A DNA stretch of 64,000 nt, taken from Pantoea cypripedii. GTDB taxonomy: Bacteria > Pseudomonadota > Gammaproteobacteria > Enterobacterales > Enterobacteriaceae. This document shows, in pieces, positions 1 through 8,407 of the stretch. The notes beneath the pieces were generated by a model. That model did not search any database, was not told where the DNA came from, and was given only the letters and a program-made list of their open reading frames with translations. The stretch spans positions 124,001 to 188,000 of the forward strand of contig NZ_MLJI01000003.1 in the NCBI RefSeq assembly GCF_002095535.1, given 5' to 3'. The position numbers and the translations under genes are program-made. Within the stretch, counting starts at the first letter, position 1. Every line of letters begins with the position of its first letter.

Positions 1-1
1 C

Positions 2-166
2 CGCATGGCCGATGACATTCTGCTGCTCAGTGGTCAGCCGTTGCGCGTTGAACACTGGCCGGTGCCAGATGGGATGGCACCTCGCCCGCTCGACGATCCC
101 GACCTGTTGCTGGCGCAGGGCCATCTCTTTACCCGATTGAATCAAGATGAAAAAGAATCTGTTTAG
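2..166 (+). CDS. ABC transporter ATP-binding protein, C-terminal end (partial)
   Basis: The reading frame is open from the window edge and encodes the last 54 residues of a protein ending DEKESV. No ATPase motif lies in this fragment. Assignment rests on context: the stop overlaps the start of an ABC permease by 20 bases, and a substrate-binding protein follows, the usual ATPase-permease-binding protein order of SsuABC/TauABC/ThiXYZ-type importers. The tail beyond the ATPase core is typical of this family. The start and the catalytic domain lie outside the window. Confidence 0.6.
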   Translation, partial: RMADDILLLSGQPLRVEHWPVPDGMAPRPLDDPDLLLAQGHLFTRLNQDEKESV

Positions 167-884
167 CGCCGTCTATCTGCTGGCGGTGTTGCTGTGCGGC
201 TGGCTGCTGGCGCTGCGCAGTGGCGTGCCGAAATTTCTGCTGCCTTCACCTGAGGCGGTGCTGGAAGCCTTGTGGGTACACCGTCAGCTGTTGTGGCATC
301 ACATGCTGTACACGCTGGCGGAGATTGTGCTGGCGTTGCTGCTGGGTGTCGGTGCGGGCGTGATATTGGCGGTGTTGATGGCCGCCAGCATCACATTGCG
401 GCGTTTGTTATTTCCGCTGGTTACTGCCAGCCAGGCGATTCCGGTGTTTGCGCTGGCTCCGCTGCTGGTGCTGTGGCTGGGGTTTGGCATCGCGTCCAAA
501 GTGGTGGTGGCGGCGTTGATCCTGTTCTTCCCGCTGTGCCTGTCGTTGTTTGACGGCCTGTGCCGTACCCCGCCGGGCTGGCTGGAACTGGCACAAACCC
601 TGAATTCTTCACGTTTTCATATTTTCTGGCAGGTACGCTGGCCAGCCGCGTTGCCGCAGTTCTTCTCCGGTTTGCAGATGGCGGTGGTGCTGGCCCCGAT
701 TGGTGTGGTGATTGGCGAATGGGTTGGTGCCAGCGAAGGACTGGGCTACCTGATGATGCAGTCTAATGCCCGGCTGGAAACCGCCACCAGCTTTGCCGCG
801 TTGTTGTTGTTACTGATTCTGGCGTTGTTGCTGTCCGGTAGCGTCGCCCTGATGCGCAAGAAAACTCTCTGGCACTTAACCTAA
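147..884 (+). CDS. ABC transporter permease (SsuC/ThiX-type)
   Basis: A 245-residue inner-membrane permease with about six hydrophobic segments. The cytoplasmic coupling (EAA-type) loop falls around residues 145-175 (LAQTLNSSRFHIFWQVRWPA), placing it in the BPD_transp_1 superfamily that imports sulfonates, taurine or pyrimidine precursors of thiamine. ATG 147 overlaps the upstream ATPase frame by 20 bases, implying translational coupling, and the binding protein follows after 9 bases. The NMT1/THI5-like partner favours a pyrimidine (HMP-like) substrate, but aliphatic sulfonates cannot be excluded from sequence alone. Confidence 0.85.
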   Translation: MKKNLFSAVYLLAVLLCGWLLALRSGVPKFLLPSPEAVLEALWVHRQLLWHHMLYTLAEIVLALLLGVGAGVILAVLMAASITLRRLLFPLVTASQAIPVFALAPLLVLWLGFGIASKVVVAALILFFPLCLSLFDGLCRTPPGWLELAQTLNSSRFHIFWQVRWPAALPQFFSGLQMAVVLAPIGVVIGEWVGASEGLGYLMMQSNARLETATSFAALLLLLILALLLSGSVALMRKKTLWHLT

Positions 885-893
885 GGATGCACT

Positions 894-1829
894 TTGAACA
901 CCCTACGTACCGCGATCACCGCCTTGCTGCTGCTGGCTACCACCAGCGTCGCCCAGGCCAATGAAAAGGTTCGTCTGCTGCTCGATTGGTTTGTGAACCC
1001 TAACCATGCGGCCATTTTTGCCGCGCAATACAGCGGCGCATTTAAAAAAGAAGGGCTGGATGTGGAGATGATCGCCCCCGCCGATTCGGCCTCCGTCCCC
1101 TTGCTGCTGGCGGCAGGCAAGGCTGATCTTGCTATCAGCTATCAACCGCAGCTGTACACGCTGGTGGATAAAGATGTGCCGGTCATCCGCGTGGGTACGC
1201 TGATCAATCAACCGCTGAATACCCTGACCACGGTCTCCCCGGACATTCACTCGCTGAAGGATTTTGCCGGGAAATCGCTCGGTTATGCCATTCCGGGGTT
1301 TGAGGATGTGGCGATTCGCAACATGCTGAAATCCCAGGGTGTTGATGCCGACTCGGTCAAACTGATCAACCTGAATATGGATGCGGAGTCTGCGCTGCTG
1401 ACACATAAAATTGACGGAGCAATGACGGTGTATCGCAACTATGAGTTGTTGGATCTGAAAAATAAGGGCGCGAACCCGGTGGTATTTAAGCCGGAAGATT
1501 TCGGTGTCCCGGCTTACGACGAATTGATCATCCTGGCAAACCAGAAAACGGCGGCGCAGGACAAACGCATCCCGGCCTTTTTACGCGGTCTGGATGCCGG
1601 TGTCGCCTGGCTGCGTGCCCATCCGCAACAGGCCTGGCAGGCATTCATTAAGCAATATCCTGAGCTGAACACACCGCTGAATCATCAGGCGTGGCAGGCA
1701 ACGTTGCCGTATTTCGCCAGCCATAGCGCAACGCTGGATACGCAACGCTACCAGGCTTTTGCTGAATATATGAAAGCTAATGGCTTAATCCAGCAGGTGG
1801 CACCAATGGCAAGGTATTCGTTGCCATAA
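894..1829 (+). CDS. ABC transporter substrate-binding protein (NMT1/THI5-like)
   Basis: A 311-residue periplasmic binding protein. A signal peptide covers residues 1-22 (LLLLATTSVAQA then NEK). The mature part begins VRLLLDWFVNPNHAAIFAAQYSGAF, the typical opening of NMT1/THI5-like proteins (ThiY family) that bind aminopyrimidine thiamine precursors. The start is TTG at 894, chosen because AAGGA lies six bases upstream and the signal peptide begins there. It is the third gene of the importer operon and is followed by a clear terminator. Substrate is inferred from family resemblance only. Confidence 0.8.
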   Translation: MNTLRTAITALLLLATTSVAQANEKVRLLLDWFVNPNHAAIFAAQYSGAFKKEGLDVEMIAPADSASVPLLLAAGKADLAISYQPQLYTLVDKDVPVIRVGTLINQPLNTLTTVSPDIHSLKDFAGKSLGYAIPGFEDVAIRNMLKSQGVDADSVKLINLNMDAESALLTHKIDGAMTVYRNYELLDLKNKGANPVVFKPEDFGVPAYDELIILANQKTAAQDKRIPAFLRGLDAGVAWLRAHPQQAWQAFIKQYPELNTPLNHQAWQATLPYFASHSATLDTQRYQAFAEYMKANGLIQQVAPMARYSLP

Positions 1830-1846
1830 CCTGTTGCTGACTCCCC

Positions 1847-1874
1847 AGGCGGCGGTAAAATCGCCGCCTTTTTT
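1847..1874 (+). terminator. Rho-independent terminator of the ABC importer operon
   Basis: A perfect 8-bp stem AGGCGGCG/CGCCGCCT (1847-1854 with 1862-1869) closes a 7-base loop and runs into a T6 tract at 1869-1874. It sits 18 bases after the binding-protein stop. Confidence 0.9.
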
Positions 1875-2002
1875 GCATTGCGTGCGGCGCAGGGGCTGAA
1901 CGGGGGCTGAATTCGGATAATACTGGAATTGTGTGACTGTCATCACTGATAGCCGCGCGCTAAAATACGCCTTTATCTTTCAGAAAAAGGTTTTTCGTCA
2001 CG

Positions 2003-2455
2003 ATGCTCTCACGTTACACGCTGGCTGGCCTGATGGCCGCAACATTGCTTACCGGTTGTGCCCGTCATGCTGCTGATACTACGGCTGCGGTCACCGCTGC
2101 CACCCCGGCTCCGATTGAGAACGACAACATGGCATCGCCGTTTGATCAAGGTCCGACGGTGATCAATATCACTCATGAAGTCACGCGTACCGATGACGGC
2201 TCTGCCATCTATGTAACGGTGGATGGCCAGGATGCGGGTCTGCTGACGAAAGGTGAAGAGAAGCAGGTTCATGTTGCGGCGGGTAAACATAAGGTGGGTG
2301 GCTACGTTCAGACGCTGTTTGGCTTTGGCCGTGTGACCATTCAGTCAGTGGACGTGACGACGGACCCGAACAGCGCGAAAAACGTGGTTTATTCTGTCAG
2401 CAAACAGAAACCGTCGTTTAGCGAAACAGCAGCGAGCAAACCTGATAATTCCTGA
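2003..2455 (+). CDS. Small lipoprotein, unknown function
   Basis: A 150-residue protein with a signal peptide ending in the lipobox LLTGC (Cys19), so lipidation and membrane anchoring are expected. Asp does not follow the cysteine (next residue Ala), which predicts outer-membrane sorting by the Lol rule. After a Thr/Ala-rich linker (20-45) there is a compact beta-rich domain (about 50-135) with GQDAGLLTKGEEKQVHVAAGKHKVGG, resembling small PEGA-like or beta-sandwich folds. It is a single-gene unit facing the LysE gene. I do not recognise a specific function. Confidence 0.8.
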   Translation: MLSRYTLAGLMAATLLTGCARHAADTTAAVTAATPAPIENDNMASPFDQGPTVINITHEVTRTDDGSAIYVTVDGQDAGLLTKGEEKQVHVAAGKHKVGGYVQTLFGFGRVTIQSVDVTTDPNSAKNVVYSVSKQKPSFSETAASKPDNS

Positions 2456-2458
2456 TTT

Positions 2459-2486
2459 GCAGGGGCGGTATTGCTGCCGCCCCTGC
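2459..2486. terminator. Hairpin between convergent genes
   Basis: A 10-bp GC-rich stem GCAGGGGCGG/CCGCCCCTGC with an 8-base loop lies directly between the convergent lipoprotein and LysE genes. Neither side has a T tract, so it is a probable but non-canonical shared terminator. Confidence 0.5.
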
Positions 2487-2491
2487 CAGCT

Positions 2492-3124
2492 CTAGTTCCG
2501 ACTGAAGACCAGCTTCAGTCCGGCAACGGCGAAGCAACAGGCCAGCAACGCATCCAGGCCGCGTCGGATTTTGCGATAGAATGTTGCCATCGGCGCAGTG
2601 GAAAATAGCAGCGCATATCCACAAAACACCAACACACAGATCCCGGCACAACCCACGATGATCATCGGCAGCGTTGACGCAGCTGCCTCTGGTTTCAGCG
2701 CCACTGACATGATCGCTACCCAGGTGAGAATCGCTTTGGGATTGCCCACATGCATCAGCAAACCCTGACGAAACATCCTGCCGTACTGCGCGGGTTCGCC
2801 ACTGCGCTGTGCAAACTCCAGCGCATCCGGTTTACGCAAAGCCGATCTCCCGGCTTTACTCGCCAGCCATAGCAGATACAGGCCGCCACCGATTTTTAAT
2901 ACCATCAGCAGTTGAGCAAAGGTCGCCAGCACCGTAAGGACGCCACAGGCCGCCAGCAACGCCCATAGCATCGAACCGCCGATCACCCCACCTGCCAGTG
3001 CCAGCGCAGAAGCGCGCCCCCGTTTCATTGCCGTACCCATAATCGCCATGTTGCTCGGGCCGGGGCTGGCCGTGGCAACAAAATAGGTGGTGTAGATCAA
3101 AATCAGTTCGTGAGAAAGCGCCAT
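2492..3124 (-). CDS. LysE/RhtB family amino-acid exporter
   Basis: A 210-residue inner-membrane protein with about six hydrophobic segments. The N-terminal hallmark FVATASPGPSNMAIMGTAMKRG (about 16-37) is the LysE/RhtB signature. Members export amino acids or homoserine-lactone-like compounds. It is divergent from the AcoR-like regulator, separated by about 140 bp, and convergent with the lipoprotein. Specific substrate cannot be told from sequence. Confidence 0.9.
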   Translation of the reverse strand: MALSHELILIYTTYFVATASPGPSNMAIMGTAMKRGRASALALAGGVIGGSMLWALLAACGVLTVLATFAQLLMVLKIGGGLYLLWLASKAGRSALRKPDALEFAQRSGEPAQYGRMFRQGLLMHVGNPKAILTWVAIMSVALKPEAAASTLPMIIVGCAGICVLVFCGYALLFSTAPMATFYRKIRRGLDALLACCFAVAGLKLVFSRN

Positions 3125-3265
3125 AATTTCCTCTGTGGCCGAATAAGTCCCGATTAAGAGTTATATTCTCTGATGAGACATTTTTCCATGCCGGATCTGT
3201 TAATTAGGTGTTAATTCGCTATGCTGTGATTCCACTTAACCAGGGTGCCAGGAAGGAGAGGGAAT

Positions 3266-5122
3266 GTGAATCTGAGCCAGCGCGAGCATATCGCCAACGT
3301 GGTCACCAGCGTCGAACAGGCGGTGGCCGCAAATGTGCTGAATCCGCAGGATAATGCGGTGCATGCCTCCTGGTTACGCTGCGTCACCCGGTACGGTCTC
3401 GATCCCAGCCGTATGCAGGAGGCGCGTATTTTACCCGCCCATCAGCTGCGTGAGCATTGCCAGCAACTGGAAGAACTGCGTTATGTGGCGCAGCAAGGCT
3501 TACAACGACTGTATCAACAGATTGCCCCTGCCGGTTATATCCTGCTGCTGGCCGATGCGCAGGGTGTGGCGGTGGATTATCTCGGCGATACCCACGCAGA
3601 AATCAGCCTGCGCCGCGCCGGATTGTTCCTCGGGGCGCAGTGGTCAGAAGCGCTGTCCGGCACCTGCGCCGTCGGCACCGCCCTCGCGACGGGGGAAGCC
3701 ATCACCATCCATCAAACCGAACATTTTGACGCCACCCATATCCCCCTGACCTGTAGCGCAGTGCCGCTGTTTGATTCACAGGGCGATTTGCAAGCGGTGC
3801 TGGATATTTCTGCGCTCACTTCCCCCCAGCCACGTACCAGCCAGCATCTGGTGATGCAGCTGGCACGGCAACAGGCACAGCAAATCGAGAACGCCTGGTT
3901 GTTGCATCGTCACCGTCACGATTGGGTGCTGAAACTCAGCCGTAATCCGGCATGGGCGGATGTGCAGCCAGAATTCTTACTGGCGTTTGACGGCAACGGC
4001 CAACTGGTGGGGTTGAATCCAGCGGCGCGACGCTGGCTGGGAGTCGGGCAACTGCCCTCTGGATTATCGGTATCAACGTTATTTGATCGTTCGCTGGAGC
4101 AGCTATTGCAGACGCAGCAACTGGAGGATATCCACGGGCAGCAACGTTTCTATGCGCAAACTTTATCTCCGGCACGGGTAACGGCATCCTCCCCGGCAGT
4201 GAAGAGTGTGACGATAGCGCCTGAACTGGCGGCGTTAACCGGTGGCGATGCGCAACTAACGCAGCAATTACGTCGCGCAACGCGTCTGGTGGACGCCCCG
4301 CTGCATCTGCTGGTGCAGGGGGAGACCGGCAGCGGGAAAGAGTATTTCGCCCGCGCCTTTCATCAGGCCAGCGCCCGCCGCCACGGCCCCTTTATTGCGG
4401 TGAACTGCGCGGCAATTCCGGCCAGCCTGATTGAAAGCGAGCTGTTTGGTCATCTGCCAGGAAGTTTTTCCGGTGCGGGTAGCAAAGCGCGCAGCGGGCT
4501 GATTCAGGCGGCGCAGGGCGGCACGCTGTTCCTCGATGAAATCGGTGATATGCCGCTGGAGATGCAGACGCGGCTGCTGCGGGTGCTGGCCGAGCAGGAA
4601 GTGCTGCCGATTGGGGCACGTCAGCCGCAGAAGGTGGATATCCGCGTGATCTCCGCTTCGCACCATGCGCTGACACAGCGTGTGGCCCAGGGGTTGTTCC
4701 GTGAAGATTTGCTCTATCGTCTCCAGGGGGCCTGCATTATGTTGCCGCCGCTGCGGGAACGTACGGATATTAACTGGGTAATTGATAAGCTGCTGGCGGG
4801 GCGGGCACAACTCAGCGATCGCGCGCGTCATCATCTGGTCAATCATCGCTGGCTGGGCAACCTGCGCGAGTTAAATCATGCGTTGCAGTATGCACTGGCG
4901 ATGTGTGAGGCAGGGAACATTCAGCCGGACGATTTGCCCGATACCCTTCAGGCGGTGGCACAGCAACCCGATCAGACGCAAGGCGAGGCGGGGCAACTGA
5001 TCCAGCAGCTCCGTGCAGTGCATTGGAATATGAGTGAAGCCGCACGCCAGCTGGGTATCAGCCGCATGACGTTGTACCGACGTTTGCAAAGATACGCGAT
5101 TCAGCTGCCGGAGCGGCATTAA
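3266..5122 (+). CDS. AcoR-like sigma-54-dependent transcriptional activator
   Basis: A 618-residue bacterial enhancer-binding protein. Order: N-terminal ligand-sensing GAF region (about 50-200), a PAS-like segment (about 230-290), the AAA+ domain with Walker A GETGSGKE near residue 352 and Walker [12 protein letters not shown] near 418, and a C-terminal Fis-type helix-turn-helix ([18 protein letters not shown]). The sigma-54 contact loop reads GSFSGA instead of GAFTGA, keeping Phe with conservative Ala-to-Ser and Thr-to-Ser changes. Start GTG 3266 is preferred over GTG 3245 because GGAAGGAGAGGG sits just before it. It is convergent with butanediol dehydrogenase, the likely target. Confidence 0.88.
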   Translation: MNLSQREHIANVVTSVEQAVAANVLNPQDNAVHASWLRCVTRYGLDPSRMQEARILPAHQLREHCQQLEELRYVAQQGLQRLYQQIAPAGYILLLADAQGVAVDYLGDTHAEISLRRAGLFLGAQWSEALSGTCAVGTALATGEAITIHQTEHFDATHIPLTCSAVPLFDSQGDLQAVLDISALTSPQPRTSQHLVMQLARQQAQQIENAWLLHRHRHDWVLKLSRNPAWADVQPEFLLAFDGNGQLVGLNPAARRWLGVGQLPSGLSVSTLFDRSLEQLLQTQQLEDIHGQQRFYAQTLSPARVTASSPAVKSVTIAPELAALTGGDAQLTQQLRRATRLVDAPLHLLVQGETGSGKEYFARAFHQASARRHGPFIAVNCAAIPASLIESELFGHLPGSFSGAGSKARSGLIQAAQGGTLFLDEIGDMPLEMQTRLLRVLAEQEVLPIGARQPQKVDIRVISASHHALTQRVAQGLFREDLLYRLQGACIMLPPLRERTDINWVIDKLLAGRAQLSDRARHHLVNHRWLGNLRELNHALQYALAMCEAGNIQPDDLPDTLQAVAQQPDQTQGEAGQLIQQLRAVHWNMSEAARQLGISRMTLYRRLQRYAIQLPERH

Positions 5123-5126
5123 AGGC

Positions 5127-5145
5127 GGGCCAGCCTGGCTGGCCC
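5127..5145. terminator. Palindromic hairpin between convergent genes
   Basis: GGGCCAGCC/GGCTGGCCC forms a near-perfect palindrome immediately after the regulator stop and before the butanediol dehydrogenase stop. T tracts are weak on both strands, so bidirectional termination is plausible but not certain. Confidence 0.5.
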
Positions 5146-5153
5146 GATTAATA

Positions 5154-6209
5154 TCACTGCGGTGGACGTACCAGAATTTTGACCTGCTGCTTTTCTTTCA
5201 CCAGCGCTTCAAAACCCTGCTCGACCAGATCGGCCAGCTCGATGCGTTTGGTCACCAGCTTGTCCGCCTGGAAATAACCCTGCACCATTAATTCCATCAC
5301 TGCCGGGAAAATATGGCGGTAGGCGATGATGCCTTTGATGCTGCGCTCACTCAGTACCACTTTGTTCGGGTGGAACGCCGCTTCACCTTCCCAGATGGAT
5401 ACGATGACGGTTTCGCCTTCGTAGTTAGTGCTGTCGATACACTGCTTCAGCACCACCGGTACGCCGGTCACTTCATAGGCCACATCAACGCCGCCTTCGC
5501 TCAGCTCACGGATCTTCGCCACGGCATCTTCTTTGCTCGGATCGATGACCACTTTTGCGCCCAGTTCGCGTGCTTTCTCCGCACGTTGCGGGGAGAGTTC
5601 CACCACATAGATTTCAGCGGCACCGGCGGCGCGCAGCGCTTCGATGACCAGCAAACCAATCGGGCCAGCACCAAACACCGCCGCTTTGTCGCCTGCTTTC
5701 AGTTTGCTCATGCGCACCGCATGTAAAGCCACCGCAGCAGGTTCCACCAGCGCACCTTGCTCATAGGAGAGAGCGTCCGGCATACGGTGCACCATATGCT
5801 CCGCCACCGTGGTATAGCTGGCAAAACCACCGCCACCACCGGACAGACCGTGGAAACCGAGGTCGCCACACAGGTTATATTTGCCTTCACGGCAAGCCGG
5901 GCATTCGCCACAGGAGAGAATCGGCTCAACCACGACGCGATCGCCGACTTTGACTTTAGTGACACCGGTACCAACCTCAACCACCTGACCCGAAAACTCA
6001 TGACCGAGAACAATCGGCGCAATGTCATGGCTGATTTTGTGCGGTTTTTCCACCGGGACAAAGATCGGTCCCGCGATGTATTCATGCAGATCGCTGCCGC
6101 AGATGCCGGTCCATGCGACTTTGATTTTGACTTTTCCGGCTGTGACCTGGGGTTCTTCAATGTCATCGACGCGAATGTCGCGTGCTTTATACCAACGTGC
6201 CGCTTTCAT
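5154..6209 (-). CDS. bdhA: (R,R)-butanediol dehydrogenase, zinc-type
   Basis: A 351-residue zinc medium-chain dehydrogenase, the usual length for 2,3-butanediol dehydrogenases interconverting acetoin and 2,3-butanediol with NAD(H). Catalytic zinc ligands are visible as Cys37 (TGICGSDLHEY) and His70-Glu71 (LGHEFSG); the structural-zinc cluster is CGECPACREGKYNLC. The Rossmann motif GAGPIGLL lies near residue 180. Start ATG 6209 is chosen because AAGGAG precedes it and the conserved N-terminus MKAARWYKARDIRV begins there. Upstream are a sigma-54 promoter and a palindromic enhancer, so control by the neighbouring AcoR-like protein is likely. Confidence 0.92.
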   Translation of the reverse strand: MKAARWYKARDIRVDDIEEPQVTAGKVKIKVAWTGICGSDLHEYIAGPIFVPVEKPHKISHDIAPIVLGHEFSGQVVEVGTGVTKVKVGDRVVVEPILSCGECPACREGKYNLCGDLGFHGLSGGGGGFASYTTVAEHMVHRMPDALSYEQGALVEPAAVALHAVRMSKLKAGDKAAVFGAGPIGLLVIEALRAAGAAEIYVVELSPQRAEKARELGAKVVIDPSKEDAVAKIRELSEGGVDVAYEVTGVPVVLKQCIDSTNYEGETVIVSIWEGEAAFHPNKVVLSERSIKGIIAYRHIFPAVMELMVQGYFQADKLVTKRIELADLVEQGFEALVKEKQQVKILVRPPQ

Positions 6210-6286
6210 TATGTTCTCCTTGAGGCTGGCATTATTTCTGTCCATTGCCACTTAAGATGGCCGGTGCAGAAGCTCAGCGTGGCTAT

Positions 6287-6302
6287 AGCGAAAACTGTGC
6301 CA
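6287..6302 (-). promoter_or_regulatory. Sigma-54 (-24/-12) promoter of bdhA
   Basis: The minus strand reads TGGCACAGTTTTCGCT: GG and GC dinucleotides separated by exactly 10 bases, with a perfect TGGCAC -24 element and a near-consensus -12 element. Predicted transcription start is near 6276, giving a leader of about 65 bases. Confidence 0.8.
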
Positions 6303-6363
6303 GCCGGAAGGTGATGGTAACTGTATGAATTTAAAGGATGCATGGTTTGGATGAAGTGTCACG

Positions 6364-6405
6364 GTGTTACAGCTGTAACAGGTGCACCTGTTACAGCTGT
6401 AACAC
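6364..6405. promoter_or_regulatory. Palindromic enhancer (UAS) for the AcoR-like activator
   Basis: A perfect 42-bp palindrome built from two copies of the self-palindromic TGTTACAGCTGTAACA (6365-6380 and 6389-6404) spaced 24 bp centre to centre. Its axis is about 108 bp upstream of the predicted sigma-54 start, the normal distance for an enhancer-binding-protein site. The half-site arrangement suits two dimers on the same face of the helix. Confidence 0.75.
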
Positions 6406-6461
6406 ATTGAATTTGCTTTACTTAAATTCTTCCCCAAACTTCCCTAATAAAAATCCTCAAA

Positions 6462-6821
6462 ATGAATTGTAAATTCCGGTGTTTGGGGGATGGACCGTAT
6501 GCTATTGAAAATGAAATCGGTCATTCACGTATTGCCGCCGGATTTAAAGGGCTGCTCCCTGAGGAGGCAAGCGTCATAAGCTGTTCAGAAAATGATGCTC
6601 TGATAATTGATGTATGCGTAGGCAGACTTAAGAAAAAGCGAGAGGATGAATACCCACTTATTTTTAACCACTATGTGAAAGATATTTCGAAAAGTTCCCC
6701 TGGGAGGAAACTGAGGGGCGCTGAAGGAATGATCAGGATAAAGCTCATGATGGCAGAAGGTTTTGTGGAAGGCTGTCTGTCGATGCTTGATATAAGGCTG
6801 GAAATGGACAACCAGCTTTAG
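6462..6821 (+). CDS. Hypothetical protein, start uncertain
   Basis: An open frame of 119 residues ending RLEMDNQL, lacking signal peptide or membrane segment, with a basic stretch RLKKKRED near residue 55. No Shine-Dalgarno sequence precedes ATG 6462 (the region reads AATAAAAATCCTC) and I recognise no family. Base composition is AT-richer than the neighbouring bdhA, as in the toxin-like pair to its right. It could be a real orphan gene, a truncated remnant, or the immunity or accessory partner of a lost toxin. Confidence 0.4.
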   Translation: MNCKFRCLGDGPYAIENEIGHSRIAAGFKGLLPEEASVISCSENDALIIDVCVGRLKKKREDEYPLIFNHYVKDISKSSPGRKLRGAEGMIRIKLMMAEGFVEGCLSMLDIRLEMDNQL

Positions 6822-6879
6822 AATGGGTATATCACAGCCCGCTTAGTGGGCTGTTTGTCCCGAAGATAAGGCATGCAGA

Positions 6880-7272
6880 CTATGGGAAAAATCTGTTCTT
6901 TGCCTCAAGAAAGACTGCAAGAATCATGAGGAAGGAATAGCAAACCGTACAGATTATTAATAAACCTTTGAAGACCAGCAACCATGACATTAATTTGATA
7001 GTGTCATTATCCGGGAAGGTGTATACATCGCTGGTTTTCTCAACAAACAGAATGTTCTTCCTGTTCTTTAGTCGAAGGAAGAAGTAAGTCATAAGTGGTG
7101 CGCCAAAAAAACCTACCATACTGCTAAAAGAGTATGGAGCAGGAAAAGTATATTTTCTTTGGAAGCGATTCAACAATTCATAGTACTTGGGTCTGTTGAT
7201 TGCATACCAGATGATTGAGGCGATAAAAGTCAGACTGGCAACAATGATAATAGCGATTACAAAAATTTTCAT
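6880..7272 (-). CDS. Small inner-membrane protein, candidate immunity protein
   Basis: A 130-residue protein with three predicted membrane segments: about 3-24 (FVIAIIIVASLTFIASIIWYA), 50-67 and 93-120 (WLLVFKGLLIICTVCYSFLM). It begins 6 bases after the stop of the LysM/glycine-zipper protein and is transcribed with it. A small multi-spanning membrane protein directly downstream of a pore-former-like gene is the arrangement of colicin and type VI membrane-effector immunity genes. Function is inferred from position and topology, as I recognise no sequence family. Confidence 0.65.
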   Translation of the reverse strand: MKIFVIAIIIVASLTFIASIIWYAINRPKYYELLNRFQRKYTFPAPYSFSSMVGFFGAPLMTYFFLRLKNRKNILFVEKTSDVYTFPDNDTIKLMSWLLVFKGLLIICTVCYSFLMILAVFLEAKNRFFP

Positions 7273-7278
7273 TTGCTG

Positions 7279-8289
7279 TTAGATGTCCAGGTATTTGTAT
7301 ATTGAATCCATAAATAAGTCAGCGGCGGAACCTCCAGCCAAACCTCCTGCAACAGAACCAACTGCAGCACAGGCGACACCACCGACACCGGCTGTTGCAA
7401 TACCGATTCCGGTACATATTCCTATACCAACAATAGAACCCAGGACACCACCACCAACGCCACCGGCTGTTGAAGCAGTAAACGAAGTGTATTTTTTGAA
7501 TGCCACTCTTTCGCATTCATTCTCACGGCCTGTAGTGCAGCTATTGACCACCTCATTTGTTGTGTTAGCAAAAGAAAAGCCAATCCCAATGAATCCACCG
7601 TATTTCAGGAAACGTGCTGCTTTGGCAGCATTACCAACAAAAGTCGAGTATCCCGGTATTCCACCGATACCAACAGTTGACCACTCATGAACGATCGAGC
7701 GGCTTGAAAGGTTTAGTGCTCTGCGCATATCTTCGTAAGGCTGAAGTTTAAGGGCATAACGGTTTAGAGACTTGAGAAGGGGTTTATTTACCAGTTCTTT
7801 CAGTTGGTTCAATAGCTGATTACGCTCCACAAAAAATTGCTGACTTATAAGGGTGCCTTGTGTGCGGAATTGATTTTTATAGCTGCTCTCGATTTTCTTC
7901 AGGGTCTGTTCTATAGAGGAATAGTATTTTTCGCCTGCATCTCCTACAGTACCGAAAACCTTGTCTCCGGCATTTGTCAGGCCCGCGATAATTCCGTAAT
8001 ACTTCTGCAAGAAACTAGCCTCTTCTGTGCTAACTCCATTCAGGGCAAGGTTTGTTTTTGTCTTAGCTTGCCTGAGTGCTGACAGTGCCTGCATAGTCAT
8101 TGGTGCTGGCGTATCAGGATCGGCGACAATCAATATCTGTCCAGGCTTCAGCCAGGGTGTGTCAGCATTCATTTTCATGAACATCTGAGCTGCTGGAGTG
8201 CGGGTATCTCTGAACAGTTCTCTGGCCTGATAATCAAGTGAACCGGGTCGCTCAACAATACAATAGCCGGGGGCAATATTACGTGCCAT
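7279..8289 (-). CDS. LysM-like/glycine-zipper protein, candidate type VI-type membrane toxin
   Basis: A 336-residue protein. The N-terminus (about 8-56) resembles a LysM fold, starting MARNIAPGYCIVERPG and containing WLKPGQILIVADPDTP. The middle (about 75-200) is helical and charged. The C-terminus (about 215-330) is Gly/Ala-rich with glycine-zipper repeats such as GGVGGGVLGSIVGIGICTG, typical of membrane-inserting effectors. ATG 8289 is preferred over TTG 8349 because GGAG lies nine bases upstream. No secretion signal is present, as expected of type VI cargo. No VgrG, Hcp or PAAR gene is nearby. The pair with the downstream membrane protein supports toxin-immunity, which is an inference. Confidence 0.65.
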   Translation of the reverse strand: MARNIAPGYCIVERPGSLDYQARELFRDTRTPAAQMFMKMNADTPWLKPGQILIVADPDTPAPMTMQALSALRQAKTKTNLALNGVSTEEASFLQKYYGIIAGLTNAGDKVFGTVGDAGEKYYSSIEQTLKKIESSYKNQFRTQGTLISQQFFVERNQLLNQLKELVNKPLLKSLNRYALKLQPYEDMRRALNLSSRSIVHEWSTVGIGGIPGYSTFVGNAAKAARFLKYGGFIGIGFSFANTTNEVVNSCTTGRENECERVAFKKYTSFTASTAGGVGGGVLGSIVGIGICTGIGIATAGVGGVACAAVGSVAGGLAGGSAADLFMDSIYKYLDI

Positions 8290-8407
8290 GCATCCATTCT
8301 CCGTCGGTTGTCGTATGTATGGCAGCACTACACCCACTGCCAAACTCAAAAATTTCTAATTAATAGTAAATAATTCTACTGCGTTACGCAAAACAGGCGC
8401 GCGATAA

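Noticed and set aside
903..1406. Long antisense frame across the binding-protein gene
   Set aside because: A shadow of GC-rich coding DNA; the plus-strand gene has a signal peptide, family motifs and operon context.
3245..3265. Longer start (GTG 3245) for the AcoR-like activator
   Set aside because: The ribosome binding sequence GGAAGGAGAGGG lies inside this stretch and points to GTG 3266.
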